DNA of 64,000 nt from Ziziphus jujuba (Eukaryota; Streptophyta; Magnoliopsida; Rosales; Rhamnaceae). The stretch spans positions 16,274,501 through 16,338,500 of the forward strand of contig NC_083382.1 of assembly GCF_031755915.1 (NCBI RefSeq), in the 5' to 3' direction. Under the pieces are notes generated by a model. That model worked only from the letters and a program-made list of their open reading frames with translations, did no database searches and was not told the origin of the DNA. Below are positions 1-11,985 of the stretch, piece after piece (position 1 is the first letter of the stretch; each line of letters begins with the position of its first letter). The translations under genes were made by a program, and so were the position numbers.

Positions 1-65
1 GTGCCTTTGAGGATCTACATAATAGAGTTAAGACAAGATTTTAGGGTTGGCATTTGAAACTTCTT
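1..65 (+). mobile_element. LINE (non-LTR retrotransposon) relic, left piece
   Basis: Read on the plus strand, the last part of this segment gives residues resembling the stretch before the RT thumb of plant LINEs (a GWH-LK-L pattern). It continues in frame into 3111 onward when the intervening solo LTR and one target-site copy are ignored. It contains an in-frame stop, so it is a relic. The element probably starts left of the window. Confidence 0.5.
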
Positions 66-2528
66 TGTCAGGACCCGTCCAGAATTCCTCATCCGGAACC
101 CTAGACAGCCCTGATCCCAGGGAAATACCACCGAACCTTCCAACGGAAAATCCGGCAGCACCTCCCCTAAGGGATTTACTTACCACAAAATTTCCTGCAC
201 TGAAAACACACTTCTATAATTGTTCCCTTATTCCTCCCACAGTACTACGAACTGGTTCCACAAATTTCAGCACTCCAAAATAAAAATACAGTAATCCAGT
301 GCAGTACAAATACATAAGTGTCCCATACAGTATACAGAGCTTTATGAAGTACTACAAAATACAGAATACAGTAAAGGTGAAAGAAATAGTACAACTGCAG
401 TAAAAGAAGAACAAGGTACTGCACGAACAAATACAGCGAGGAAGATCGAGTCCGCTCCGAGTGAACACTGACAACCTGGTACCTAGAGGAACGGAATTTA
501 AGAGTGTGAGATGCTAATCATCTCAGTGAGCGACCCTACTACTCTACACTATCATACCACGGTAATAGGTATATAAATAATAATTAGTTGGAAATAATAA
601 TTTCTCTCAAAACCCTTACAATTCTCTCAGTTGGAAAGGTTCCCCTTTTAAAACATTTTCACAAAACCCTTTATTCATATTTCCCGAAAACCAAGACATC
701 AATTAAATACCAGAAGCGGTAACAATTATATTTTTCATTAACATTTTATTTTTAAAACACAGTTCTGAAAATCATTTGATGCACCCACTATATACCAGTG
801 GCGCCAACAGTACCCAGCGTCCCAAGGTACCGCCAGACAGGAGGTTATAGAAAGAAACCGGCATACGGTCGCGTGGCGTCCCACTGCGCCGCTGCTAACC
901 TGGTGTCCCGGCCAAAGGGGGGTGGCCGCCCTCTCCGATGGCATCCACAGGACACCCTCATAATATCAACCGCGCGCTACTCACACCCACCTGCGCGCTA
1001 ATCACAACCGTGTGCACACTAACCATATCACATATACCATATCACATAATCAGAACACCAGTACGTGCACGGTGCATCTAAAAATTATAAAATCCATAAA
1101 TTTAAATCATAAAACAAATTTCACATTTTTCATAAACATAGCGGGCATAATCCATCCGCTTGAACCGGGAATTTTCCCACAATTTCTTTGTAATCAATGC
1201 CATAAATTCCATGATTTTCAAATCCACCAACTTTCAAATCCATCAATTCAAATATCCACATTTTCCCAATAGCATAAATAATGCTCAAAATCTCATAATC
1301 AAATCTCATAATATTTTATGGGCATATTTCATAAAAATTGAAATCACCAACATAACCAAATATTTTCCTTGAAATATTTGAAAATCAAATCGTGCCCAAT
1401 TTACCATTAAAACCACACCAATTTCAAAATCCTCAAAACCATAAAATAATTCCACATGGCATAAATTGGTGAAATACACATTTTCTTAAATCCAATAAAT
1501 TCATAAATAATTCCACAATAAATCCAATAAATATTTGGCACATAGAAATTAAATTCCAAATATTTAATTCACACATAATATATTCATCAATTAAATTCCC
1601 CAAAATTAATTTGAAGGTGGGTCACTCACCTGGAGCACGCAATTAACCCATGATCCACTACGGGATCAATTCTACGACTCACCGGTGCTCCTAGAACAAA
1701 ATTCACAAACAGTCAAATAAATTAATATTTTATTCGGGTAAATAATACCCGGTACCCGGGGGGTCAAAACACAAACGATAACTAAAATTTACGAATCATA
1801 TACCGAATCGAAGCTCGAGTGATGCTAATCACAGATCCGGTCTTAATTTTCGATGATCGTACCCGACGGGGTTTGAATTTTATCGGGAAGCTTTTCGGGT
1901 TTCGGCTCCGCAATTCTCCCAAACCGTCGCGAATTGGTGGAAACGGAAGTCGGATTTGGGTTCAGGAGGTCGAACACTGCAGACTGGAGCTGGCCGGAAA
2001 TTTTCGGGTACTCGCCGGAACAGTAATTTCCGGCGGGCCGCCACGTCACCGGCAACCGTCGCCGGAACAGTAATTTCCGACGGTGGCCGTTTGCTGTGAA
2101 ATTTTGCAGATTTGTAGATCGTGAGGAGAGCAATCCAACGGGACCGACGGTGAGCAAAACGGAGGTCGGACGGCGGAGAAATCACCGTTTGAAGATTTTC
2201 GACCCCTCGCCGGAAAACGCTCCGATCCCGGCGCGTCGGTGGTCCGATGGCCGTGATTTTTGGTGGGTAGGCCGGATTTGAGGAGAGGATGCTGGGTGTA
2301 TGGCGCGTGTACTGTATATCGGCCGGAATAGTGCCGATTCGCGGTGGCCGGCGGTGGAGGGGAAAAATCGCCGCCAAACTTCGGACGTCCGATCCGGGCG
2401 CGTCCGGCGGCCGTTCGCCGTGAAATTTGGAGGTTTTGCCGGAAATGAGGTGGGCAATCTGGCTGGCCGGCGCGTGTACAGTAACTAGGCCGGAAAAACG
2501 TGAAAATGGCCGGCGGCCGGCGGGTCCT

Positions 2529-2606
2529 CTCTCTCTCTTTCTCTCTCCTCTCTCTCTTTCTCTCTCCTCTCTCTCTTTCTCTCTCTTCTCTCTCTTTCTC
2601 TCTCTT
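2529..2606. repeat. CT-rich microsatellite in solo LTR 1
   Basis: A run of CTCTCT/CTTTCT units sits beside the GC-rich domain. An equivalent tract is at the same relative place in the other two LTR copies, about 54617-54672 (as GA) and 37301-37345. Confidence 0.85.
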
Positions 2607-3012
2607 CCCCGAGAGTTTTTCAAAATTAAAACCCTGCGTGACACTGTTCATGCCACGTGGTCCACTCAGAAGCTGACACGTGGCATTTCACTGTTCACGA
2701 CCCAAAAACATTAAAATAATACGGTATCCGGTAAACTTCAAACGTCCATAACTTTTTAACCGGATGTCCGTTTTGAGCGTGCCGCTAGTCTGTGAACTCG
2801 TATCGACGAGCACTTCACAACCATGCATGAGTCAAAGCTCAATTCCCCATAAACAAAAAGTCAACTCCGGCACCCCTTGGACAGTTTGGACCGCAACTTG
2901 TTTCGTCCATAACTTTCAAACCGTAGCTCCGTTTTCGACGTGCTACCAGTCTACGAACTCGTGGCATCGTGCACTTCGCCACGGTGCCCTAGTCATCTCG
3001 AAATTCCCACCG

Positions 3013-3070
3013 AGTCAAAAAGTCAACTTTTGACCCCTTTGGTCAACGGTCAACAGTCAACCTCGGTCAA
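3013..3070 (-). promoter_or_regulatory. W-box cluster at the 5' end of solo LTR 1
   Basis: Seven copies of TTGACC or TTGACT, counting both strands, lie within about 60 bp (for example 3021-3026, 3030-3035, 3041-3046, 3048-3053, 3055-3060 and 3065-3070). TTGAC[C/T] is the core bound by plant WRKY factors. Regulatory function is inferred. Confidence 0.45.
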
Positions 3071-3110
3071 CGTGCACGGATTCCGGTGCGATTTGGGACG
3101 GGGTGTTACA

Positions 3111-4130
3111 TCTTTCCCAAACAAAAAGGGTAACTTTGAGCAAATTTGTGGTTGTGACCATACCATTATATACCATGTCCTCTAATAAGCTTCCAAAAGG
3201 ATAATGCCAAAGAATCAGAAGAATTGCCAAGGCGTTTCTTTGGAAAAGGGGAGTCAAAGAGAAACACACGCATGTAGCAGCATGGAAAAGAGTGTGCAAA
3301 TATTTCCCTTCATTATCTTTCTTGAAATGTATGAAAAAGGAAAAGTTGTTTGTGGTATTGGAATGGTATTTTAGCAACTCACAAATCTATTTGCAAAGGT
3401 TTGTGTTACCTGATTGAAATGGGAGACTCGATTAGCATTTGAAAAGACCTATGGGTTCCTAACAACATAGGATTTAAGCCTTTAACAAAGTATGAAGATG
3501 GGTTGAGTTGCATGGAATTGTGGATTCATTAAAGCTTGCAAATTGATTCTAGAATGAGTTTTTTCATCTATTTTTGATGAAAATATGTTTAATAATGTTT
3601 TGAAAATTTTCTAGGCCTCTACTTCCCTAGATGATAAGCTTGTTTGGCTGGAAAGCAAGGACGACAAGTTTAATGTGAAATCAATATATATTCTTAAAAA
3701 TAAGGAAAGTTTGGAATCCATGGAGTGGTTGGCTATAGTATAGTGCCTTACATGAAAGGCTTAAGTTCTTTATTTGAAAGCATATCAATTATGGCATCGC
3801 TCTAAGGGATAAGTTGGTGGCGAGGGATGTTGTTATTATAGAGCAAAATTTTCCTCATAGGTGTAAGAAGTTAGAAATGAGTTTCATTTGTTTTTGTTTT
3901 GCTCTTTAGCTAGAGCTTTAAGGTTCTTTTCACCTTGGTATGTTGGATGGCTTGACCTTAGTAGTATTATTTTTGTGGTTTCAAAGGATAAATCTTTCAA
4001 ACGAAGTCTTTGATCTTTTTCGTAGAGGGGATCCTAGTGAGACCATAGTTTTCTTCTTCAGTGACACAAGAAAGCCCCAACCCTTCCAAGCCTATATGAA
4101 TTTAGAGGTAGTCAAAAGAAAATAGATCTT
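3111..4130 (+). mobile_element. LINE relic: RT C-terminus and zf-RVT-like region
   Basis: The frames give recognisable pieces of a plant LINE ORF2. An R-FLWKRGVKEKH---AAWKRVC block is at about 3215-3300. A zf-RVT-like stretch (DDKLVWLESKDDKFNVKS) starts near 3630, and RDKLVARDVV lies near 3810. Stops and frameshifts are frequent, so it encodes nothing now. It continues the 1-65 piece across solo LTR 1. The right edge is vague; 3940-4130 may be more of the same element. Confidence 0.6.
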
Positions 4131-5080
4131 TGACTTGTGTCATAAAATAATTCTCATTTGCTTTCTTGTCATACAACTATTCATTCTCTTTTTGGACAAC
4201 AAATACTTTATTCCTTCTTCTCCTAAGGAAGGTACTTATAGGACAAAACTTAGTATTTTTATTTCCTTCTTTCAACGAAATTTCTCAGGATATTTAAAAA
4301 CTTTCTTATTCCACTTCCAAAGGGCACAAAACATCTTAAATAAGCTTCACCTTCAATTATAAGATTCCATTCCCATTTTGTAGTTTGCATTCCACACCTT
4401 TTTTAGTGGGTTGTGTTGTAGAAAATCTTTTCTCTCATGCTCACACATCTGGGGCCACACAAACATGGTTTTGTACAATGAAAAGTCATATGGCCTTTTG
4501 AGCCATCCTTTATCACTTTTTTAGTAAAAAGTAATTTTGGATGAACTTTAATATTTAATTTAGTGAATATTTCATTCCGTTGACATTAGGACAAATATAA
4601 AAACATCCTTCAGGTTTTTAATAGTATCATCCACACTCCCTAAAGAAATCTAACTTACCCTTATACCCTTGCTTAAGTTGAATTAATTATAAAATTCCTT
4701 TTATTTCTTTATTTTGCAATATTTAAAGACTTCAAAGTTTTTTTTTATATATTTTTAATTAAATTTTATTTAAATTATGTGATAATTTTTTCATTTTTAT
4801 GGAAAAAACTATATAATAATTTTAATTGCATAAGCCTTTTTTTTTAAGTTATATATTTGATAAATATATTTGAAAGTTTATAATATATCGAGTTGAATAT
4901 ATTTGAAAGATTATAAGACATTTTAATGCATTTAGTAAAATATATTTGACAAATTATTACTTGGTTGGAAAAACTTATTAAAATCACCACATAGTTATTT
5001 ATTTATTTATTTAAACTTAGAATTTATCACTTAATTTAAATAAAATTAATTAAAATGTATATTAACAAAAACTTTCAATA
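4131..5080. other. AT-rich intergenic DNA
   Basis: Very AT-rich, with poly-T and A/T homopolymer runs. I see no coding frame with family resemblance and no clear element ends. Confidence 0.5.
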
Positions 5081-5720
5081 TAATAAAGCTTTATATAATA
5101 TTCTTAATACCTAAAATACTCATAATTCATAAAGTCTTAACTAAGCAAAAAAAGAAAACACTTTTTTTTTTCCATAAATCATTTACAAATAAAATACCAT
5201 TTTACAAAAATTCTTCACAATGCTTTTGGACGAAACTAATACTCATGAAAATTCCACAAAATTTTCATTCCGATAAGAAAAATTTTGGATAATGAAAAGA
5301 TGTTTTCATTGAAGTGTTCAGTTTGAAAATCATTAACGTCTCTAAAGATATTCGGTTATATACTTCTGAACATATTTGAGATATTTAGTCATATTTCTTT
5401 AAATATATTTGAGATATTTGTATCTGAAGATGTTTAATCGCATACTTCTGAATACATTTGAAATGTTCAGTCATATATTTTTAAATATATTTGAGATATT
5501 CATATCTAAAAACGTTCAATTGCATACTTCTAAATTATTTAAGATGTTCAATCACATTTTTTTGAACACATTTGAAATATTTAATCTATTACTTATGCAC
5601 ACAGATATGTTTAATTAATAAATATTTTTAATAATAATTTTTAATGAGGATAAAATTATAAATGTATAATGTAACTGTATAAAGTTCATTTGATAATACA
5701 ACTAGAACTTTTTTTTTAAT
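5081..5720. repeat. Direct duplication, copy 1 (contains minisatellite)
   Basis: This aligns by eye to about 6030-6690. Shared landmarks in the same order are a TTTATATAATATT stretch, an AACTAAG run, ATTCTTCACAAT, GACGAAACTAATA, the 33-bp minisatellite, and the TAATAATAATTTT...AAAATT end. The copies are diverged, so the duplication is old. Confidence 0.6.
5351..5609. repeat. 33-bp minisatellite with about 82-bp higher-order period (array 1)
   Basis: Units of about 33 bp begin TTCRRTCATATA and end ATTTGARATR. They come in pairs, each pair followed by a short third unit of about 15-16 bp beginning TTCATATCTAAA or TTGTATCTGAAG. The 33+33+16 block repeats three times; the last short unit is altered and longer. 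An ORF here shows an 11-residue period only because 33 is a multiple of 3, and I do not regard it as a gene. Confidence 0.75.
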
Positions 5721-5884
5721 CATAATTAATATATCATGTGCCACTGGTGATCGACTAGAAAATCTGTAATATTTCCAATATATATACATTCTATTGGTGG
5801 GAGGGTGAGAGTACCTCCTAGGAGTAGGTAGCTTTTCCATTATCAACATGATTTCAAAATTGTATATTTAAAAAGTTTATTTTT

Positions 5885-5990
5885 AGGTGTGGTTCTTATA
5901 TGATTAAAAGGTTTCTGAAAACCCAAAAAAAAAAAAAAAAAAGGTCATCTATCAATATTTTTTTCTCCAATTTCCTCTTTTACCTATGAA
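5885..5990 (+). repeat. Dispersed direct repeat, copy 1
   Basis: It matches 8275-8375 in the same orientation: both have GGTGTG-TTCTT-ATGATTAAAA, then GTTTCTGAAAA, then ATCTATCAATAT and a CCAATTTCCT-TTT-ACCTAT-AATG end. Part of a nest of diverged repeats at 5-8.5 kb. Confidence 0.6.
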
Positions 5991-6029
5991 TGACTTTTTT
6001 TTTTTTTGAAGTTTTTTTCACAATTTTAA

Positions 6030-6690
6030 AAGAACTTTATATAATATTGTTATTTACATACTACCATTTAAATATAAAAAAATATATAAAATAATTTTAT
6101 ATAATATTTTTAATATTTAAAATATTCACAATTTATAGAATTTTAACTAAGCCAAAAAATGCGGTTTTGTTTTTTCTACAAATCGCTTACAAATCAAACA
6201 TCACTCCATAAAAATTCTTCACAATAAATTTAGACGAAACTAATAGTGAAAATTCTATAAAATTTTCTTTTCAACTAAAATACTATTGGACAATGGAAAA
6301 ATATATTCATTGGAATGTTCTGTAAAGATGTTCGATCATATATTTCTGAACACATTTGAAATGTTCAATCATATACTTTTGTAACATATTTGAAATGTTC
6401 GTCTCTGAATGCGTTCAGGCGCATATTTTTAAATGCATTTAATATGTTCAATTATATATTTGTAAACATATCAGAAATATTCATATCTAAAAATATTTGA
6501 TTGCATGTTTATATTTAATATGTTAAATCATATATTTCTGAGCACATTTGAATATGTAATCCAATACTTCTGAGTACAAATATGTTTAATTGGTCAATAT
6601 CTTTAATAATAATTTTAAATAAAGTAAAACTCTAAATTTATAATGGAACTGTATAAAATTCATTTGGTAGTATAACTAAATTTTTTTTTT
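6030..6690. repeat. Direct duplication, copy 2
   Basis: Second copy of 5081-5720 with the same landmark order, including its own minisatellite array. Confidence 0.6.
6331..6584. repeat. 33-bp minisatellite with about 82-bp higher-order period (array 2)
   Basis: The same pair-plus-short-unit organisation as 5351-5609, again three rounds. The short units here begin TTCGTCTCTGAATG and TTCATATCTAAAAA. Keeping the same phase shows that the array was duplicated with its flanks and did not form independently. Confidence 0.72.
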
Positions 6691-6699
6691 TTCTGGTTT

Positions 6700-7700
6700 G
6701 CTTACCACCATATTTATATGTGTACCATATTTATTCTAGAAATATTTTTTTAATATACTAATCAAGAACATTTATTTTATCTATCAACATATTTTTTTAA
6801 TCTACTACCACATCTATATACCTACTATACTTTTATTCTACAAAAAAAATTTTAATCTACCAATTTACAATCATTTATTTTGTATGTTTGCATTTTTTTC
6901 ATCTACCATCCTTCTTTTTATCTACCAAACTTTTATTTACTATCATATTTCAGCTACATTTGGTCCATCAAAAAAAATAGAAAAAGCTTTTATAGGGAGG
7001 CAAGAAAAGTATAAACAGTAGCAAAAGTTGCCAGAAAGGTGTATCAGATTGGATCCCACTCAATTTTTAGTTTTGTCAACTAAAAAATATTTAAAAAATT
7101 AAAAATCATATTAATAAATGATATGAACCCACAAATTTATTATAGAATCCGCTACTGAAATTCATCTATTTTTGTGCCAAATTGGCAAAATTTACAATGT
7201 GTTATTGGAGGAGTACAAAACTTCATCTACCCTATATATCAGTAATATGCCATAGGAGTTTTTCTAAAATCCCATTTATTGTGAAGGTGAAAGTACATCC
7301 TCTTAGAGAAGGTACATTTTTCTTTTTCCCCTTCTTTTCCTGAATAGGAGTATGACAGTTCAGGATCGATTAATTGAGCCAATAATTTTTATTTTTATTT
7401 TTAATACTTTGAGTTAGAATCCCTTACCACACATATTATTGGCATTAAAAAGTTTCTTAAAAATATTATCATATCCTTTTTAGCTGGTTTAAAATATATT
7501 ATATATCAAAACGTTTCTTCTAATAAACATATCGTAAAAAATAATTAAATAAAAAGGTTTTTTTTTTTTTTTCCTTTTAAGACAAATAAAATTTTTTAAA
7601 TAAAAATATATTTTTTTTAAATAAAATTAATTTAGTTCATAAACTTTTCATCTATATAAATATAAAGCTACGGATTCGACAAATCAAAACATAAAGAATT
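6700..7700. other. AT-rich intergenic DNA
   Basis: Low-complexity sequence with CTACCA-type short repeats. A short stretch near 7270-7320 resembles 5790-5830. No gene is supported. Confidence 0.45.
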
Positions 7701-7824
7701 GTAAATGACAAAATGTTTTTTTGTTTTTTTTTTTTTTTTTAATTTTATGGATAGGTCACTGAAGGCTATTGATTCTTTTTTTGGGTTGAAAAGAAGCAAT
7801 GAAATCCAAAAGACATTAAACAAA

Positions 7825-8016
7825 TGCAATTATTGTCTTTTGCAATTATTGCCCTTTTTATTTTATTTTATTTTTTTGGGTGAAAACAACTGCAATTATT
7901 GTGGACAGTGCCGAGATGATATGATATGATATGTAGGGAACAGCTGCAATTATTGTCCTCTTTTTGAGCATTTTTTTTTTGTTTTTTTTTTGGGTGAAAA
8001 CAATTGCAATTATTGT
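7825..8016 (+). repeat. Five-fold recurrence of TGCAATTATTG(T)
   Basis: The 12-mer TGCAATTATTGT occurs at 7825, 7891, 7945 and 8005, with an 11-base match at 7841. Two copies are followed by GGACAGTG or CGACAGTG. The reverse complement of the last module recurs near 44090, about 0.3 kb upstream of OMT2. This module lies about 3 kb upstream of OMT1. A regulatory role is only a possibility. Confidence 0.6.
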
Positions 8017-8274
8017 CGACAGTGACAAGGCATGATAAAATCATGGGTCCCATGCAATTTTCACCCTATCAAGAAAAAATTCAAGGACCACATGCTTGGA
8101 AAAAAAAAAAAAATCATATGATTTTATATAATTTATTTTTACATGATTTTTTTATTATAAAATTTGAATATATAATAAATTTAATTGATATAATTTTATC
8201 AGAAAGCAACTGATTTTATTTCCATATGCTTTTACACAGTTTTTTAATTAAAATTTCGCAAAGTGATTCTTGTA

Positions 8275-8375
8275 TGATTAGAGGTGTGATTCTTGAATGA
8301 TTAAAAAGTTTCTGAAAAAACAAAAAAGTTATCTATCAATATCTTTTTCCCAATTTCCTATTTCACCTATCAATG
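8275..8375 (+). repeat. Dispersed direct repeat, copy 2
   Basis: Counterpart of 5885-5990. Just after it, 8395-8475 shares CTATC-AGAAAAA-TT-AAGGA and CATGGGTCCC with 8040-8110. Confidence 0.58.
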
Positions 8376-9031
8376 GGTGATATATAGCATTGATGGAATC
8401 AGGAACCACCATCATCCTATCGAGAAAAAGTTAAAGGATCACCATCTGCTCAGTTTTTCCATGGGTCCCGCTTGGCACTTATCCAGTGTTTTGAAAAAGT
8501 TTACAACGGTAATAACAGGTCGGGCCTATGGCCTAGCAACAATTTTTTTTTTTTTTTAATTTTAAATTTTGATTTTTGTAATTAGCCTTTTAAATTATAA
8601 TATCAATTTATTTATTGAATAATTCTCAATTTTTGGTTTTTCCACGACAACCAAGAATTTAGTTGATCATATATAATTAAAAAGTAATTTAAAAAATGCA
8701 AAATTATTGCTTTAAAATATATTTTTTTAAAATCTAGAAAATGAAGCTTTTAATAGATTTTTGTTTGTCCTTATTTTTATTTAATTTATGTACTTTTTTG
8801 CTTCCTAATCCATTAATGATAGCTATTTGACCACCTAGAGCCAAATTGGTACTCCTACTTTCAAAATATTTCATAAATTTGTCCCCATCAAAATTGTATA
8901 AACATGCATAAACCAATGATGATTGAAAGGGAAGGGGAGGGGATTTGACATTATCTAAGGAGGAGCATTAAAGACACCTTACCTTCTGCAAAAACAATCT
9001 CATGCATGATTTCTCTGGTTTTGTATGCCCC

Positions 9032-9033
<2 letters not shown>

Positions 9034-9088
<55 letters not shown>
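9034..9088. repeat. (TA)n microsatellite; empty site of the pararetrovirus insertion
   Basis: A 55-bp TA run preceded by TATGCCCCAT. In arm 2 the corresponding sequence (TATGCCCATG in reverse) is followed by a TA tract and then the viral fragment. Another TA tract follows at about 9238-9262. Confidence 0.75.
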
Positions 9089-9090
<2 letters not shown>

Positions 9091-9226
9091 ATTAAAAGAA
9101 AAAGAAAAAGTATAAATTATTTTTTCCCTGAAAAATAAGTCACATAAATATTTTTATTAATCAAAGGCAAGTTATCCCAATTTAATTCCATTTTAAATTA
9201 TAAATTGGGTTTTAATTAAATGGTTA

Positions 9227-9261
<35 letters not shown>

Positions 9262-10329
9262 GTAGATTTTAAATTCATATTCAGTTGAAGTCTCACAAAC
9301 CCAATTAACGAGACAAGTTGATCTTGGGTTCTTAAAAGAATGTCTTTGTAGGAATAGTTCAATGCTGATCAATGATATTTTTCTTCAACAATAATCCTAA
9401 ATTCCTACCCTTCAATATCACTTAGGAAAATAATAATAATAATAATAATAATCAATGCAAACGGTCGATCATGTTACCCATCAATACCATTTAGGTGTTT
9501 TTAATTTTTCAAAATTTTGACACATAAAAAAAGGACTCTTTCACAAAAATATTAAAAGAGGTTGAAAAAAAATCATAATAATTAAAAAAGAAACTATGAA
9601 AGAGAACGTTTTAATGTTCATATTTCTCTTCCTTTAATTTACCAATAAAAGTTTTTAAATTTGCAATGCAATACCCAAAAAAAAAAAAAAAAAAAAAAAA
9701 GAAGAAGAAGAAAATGATTTATCGGATTGGTTATCAGGAGTTGAAGGGGAATGAGATGAAATTTTGAAGGTTGATTGGGTAAACAGGTATCAGATTAAAC
9801 AACGAAATGGTTCTTTACTATTGGGTTTTTTTTTTTTTTTTTTTTTTTCATCAAACGGTTAACAGCAGTTTCAGTGATGGCCTTTTAAAACAGGAGCACT
9901 GTAGACTCTTCCATTTACTTTGCCAAAGGATGAAAATGATTGATGTTGATTTTAAAATAGTCTAATAAATGAAAATAGATAGAAAAATTATTGCATCGAA
10001 CAAAATATTAAATTGGGAAAAAATTATTTTTAGTTGGTAAACATTAAAAAAATAGAAGAGTAAATTGGGGTAAAAAACTAAACATAGAAGAACTTTTACA
10101 TGGCAAAATAGGGAAAAAATAAATAAATAAATAAATAAAAAACTCCAAACAGTTAATCTAGGAAAAATTTTAAGTGGAAGAATTTTTAAGTGGAAAAATA
10201 GAAAACAAACATTAAATGTAAAAATAAAATAAAATAAAATTGCTTTGGCTATTTTAAATTCCGCACGAATCTTGTAAAAAATTTTAATGAAAAAGCTATA
10301 AAAATGTAAGTGATCATAAGACCATGTTG

Positions 10330-10560
10330 TTTTTATTTTATTTTTATGGTAAAATCGTGGGTGACGCGTATTGATTTGGTTGATTCGCGGATAGAGAGGC
10401 AGCAGCTAAATCCTCACTGAAGGAGGCTGGGAAAGCAACTATGCTCTCAGCCATGTTGGGGGCCCTTGTGCGCTTAATAGGCCAAATTTGCCTCAAAAAA
10501 GAAGAAAACAAAATGGTTGATCTGGTGGCTCCCATGTAATCTAGCACGATCAAATGCTAT
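10330..10560 (+). repeat. Block conserved with 47400-47610 (inverted), possible exon relic
   Basis: Both copies share TTTATGGTAAAAT, GGGTGA, GTATTGAT, a GCAGCAGC-AAATCCT run, GGAAAGCAA and a CTGGTGG-CCCATG end. The 47.5-kb copy read on the minus strand has an open stretch (residues like AAAKSLQKEMGKAI), whereas this copy is shifted out of frame. It may be a remnant exon captured with the OMT block. I do not recognise the protein. Confidence 0.55.
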
Positions 10561-10845
10561 GATGCATCATCCAATTAGGTTCAAGCATCTGTCAAACATA
10601 TCAACAAATCAATATTAAAATGGATGTGAAAATTGAAAAATGTTATTTGGTTTACAAAGACATTAAAAACTTAAATATTTACCCGCAAGAAACCAAACAA
10701 ATAGGATAAATAAGATAGCTTTAGTGGTTGAATATTTAATAAAAAAATAATTTGAATCGTGGGATGAAATTTGAGATAATTTATAATATTTTTTAAAAAA
10801 ATGAAAAATTTTGTTCTATCATATTGGACTGTCACGCATCGGTAC

Positions 10846-10856
10846 CCAATTATAAG
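10846..10856 (+). promoter_or_regulatory. Candidate CCAAT/TATA-like element upstream of OMT1
   Basis: CCCAAT is directly followed by TATAAG, about 83 bp before the OMT1 start codon. The distance suits a TATA box with a short 5' leader. The AT-rich context makes chance likely. Confidence 0.25.
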
Positions 10857-10938
10857 TGCTGTCAAGAAACTTGTGAGAAGCTCCTCAAATATCTTTTCAC
10901 TCAGAAAGAGATAGTAAAAAGAACAAAGATCAAAGAAA

Positions 10939-11714
10939 ATGGCAGGGAAAGAAGAGGAGGAATTAGCATTTCAAGTCCAGTTAGAGATTTTGAATTACGT
11001 TACATCAGGAGTAGTGTCTTGGCTACTGAAATGTGTTGTGGATCTTCGCATAGCTGACATTATACACGCCCACGGTGGCCCGATGACATTGTCGGAAATA
11101 GCTTCCAAAATTTCCGACGCACCGTGTCCTCGTATCCAATGCCTCGAACGAGTTATGAGACTGCTGGTCCACAAAAACATCTTCGCCGCACATCGTCCAT
11201 CGGACGGTGCAGGAGAAACTCTGTACGGCCTCACGGATCTGTCCAAATGGATATTGCAGGATTCCAAGCCAAATTTCGTGAAGTTCCTGGAATTTTTAAA
11301 CCATCCAGACTTCATGAGACCATGGCAGTACCTAAGCCAATTTCTCAGGGGCGGTGATACATGTACTATCCAGGCCTTTGGTTGCACAATGTGGGAATTT
11401 GCAGCAGACAAGCCTGAGCTCGACCAGTTACTAACTGATTGCATGGAGGGCACCGTGGATACCTATACCAAAGCATTTATAGACGCGTATAAAGAAGATG
11501 GTGGGCTGAATGACATTGGAACGTTGGTTGATGTGGGTGGTCGGACAGGGAAAGACATTTATGAGATCGTGAAAGCTTTCCCACACATCAAAGGGATCAA
11601 CTTTGATCTGCCCCGTGTCATTGCCCTTGCACCCACCTATGAAGGTGTTACAAATGTTCCTGGGGATATGTTTGACTCTATTCCTAGTGGAGATGCTCTT
11701 TTGTTCAAGGTAAT

Positions 11715-11749
<35 letters not shown>

Positions 11750-11954
11750 GTTTGGTTAATATTAATTTATAGTTGTTCTAATTTTTATTTTATTTCATTG
11801 TTTTTCGGAGGAAAAAAAAAAAAACCAAAAAAAAGAATTTCGTTCTTCTTATGCTATGCTATGCAATTTTTTTTTTTTTTTTTTTTTTTGGGTAAGAACT
11901 TGTTTGCATTTTTTGGCAATATGTATTTTAACTTGCACCAAAAGGAGGAAGAAC

Positions 11955-11985
<31 letters not shown>

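Larger units (their letters stand above)
66..3110 (-). mobile_element. Solo LTR 1 (about 3.0 kb, minus orientation)
   Basis: In minus orientation the segment starts TGTAACACCCCG and ends GGTCCTGACA. The same ends bound two other copies at 36789-39739 and 54122-57106. The flanks are TCTT/TCTT, or TCTTT if one LTR base is shared, which fits a 4-5 bp target-site duplication. No primer-binding site or pol sequence adjoins it, so it is a solo LTR. Internal landmarks are a W-box cluster (3013-3070), two diverged tandem units (about 2770-3035), a CT-rich tract (2529-2606) and a CpG-rich GC domain (about 1860-2520). It is very close to LTR 3 in the TGTAACA-proximal third. The large LTR and TGTAACACCC start resemble Tekay/Del-type Ty3/gypsy LTRs, which is an inference. 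The ORFs inside it are not genes. Confidence 0.85.

Noticed and set aside
1843..2651. Long overlapping ORFs in the GC-rich part of solo LTR 1 (up to 254 codons), and the matching ORFs at 54581-55354
   Set aside because: They overlap in several frames, are Arg/Pro/Ser-rich as expected from CpG-rich DNA, include the microsatellite, and recur only because the LTRs are copies.
5409..5618. ORF with an 11-residue repeat
   Set aside because: It is the translation of the 33-bp minisatellite. The 16-bp units break the frame pattern, and no start context or homolog is seen.
7705..8213. Short ORFs over the TGCAATTATTG repeats
   Set aside because: Poly-T and repeat-driven frames on both strands.
10995..11453. 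152-codon minus-strand ORF opposite OMT1
   Set aside because: A shadow of OMT1 exon 1; the real frame has clear family motifs. The same shadow occurs opposite OMT2.
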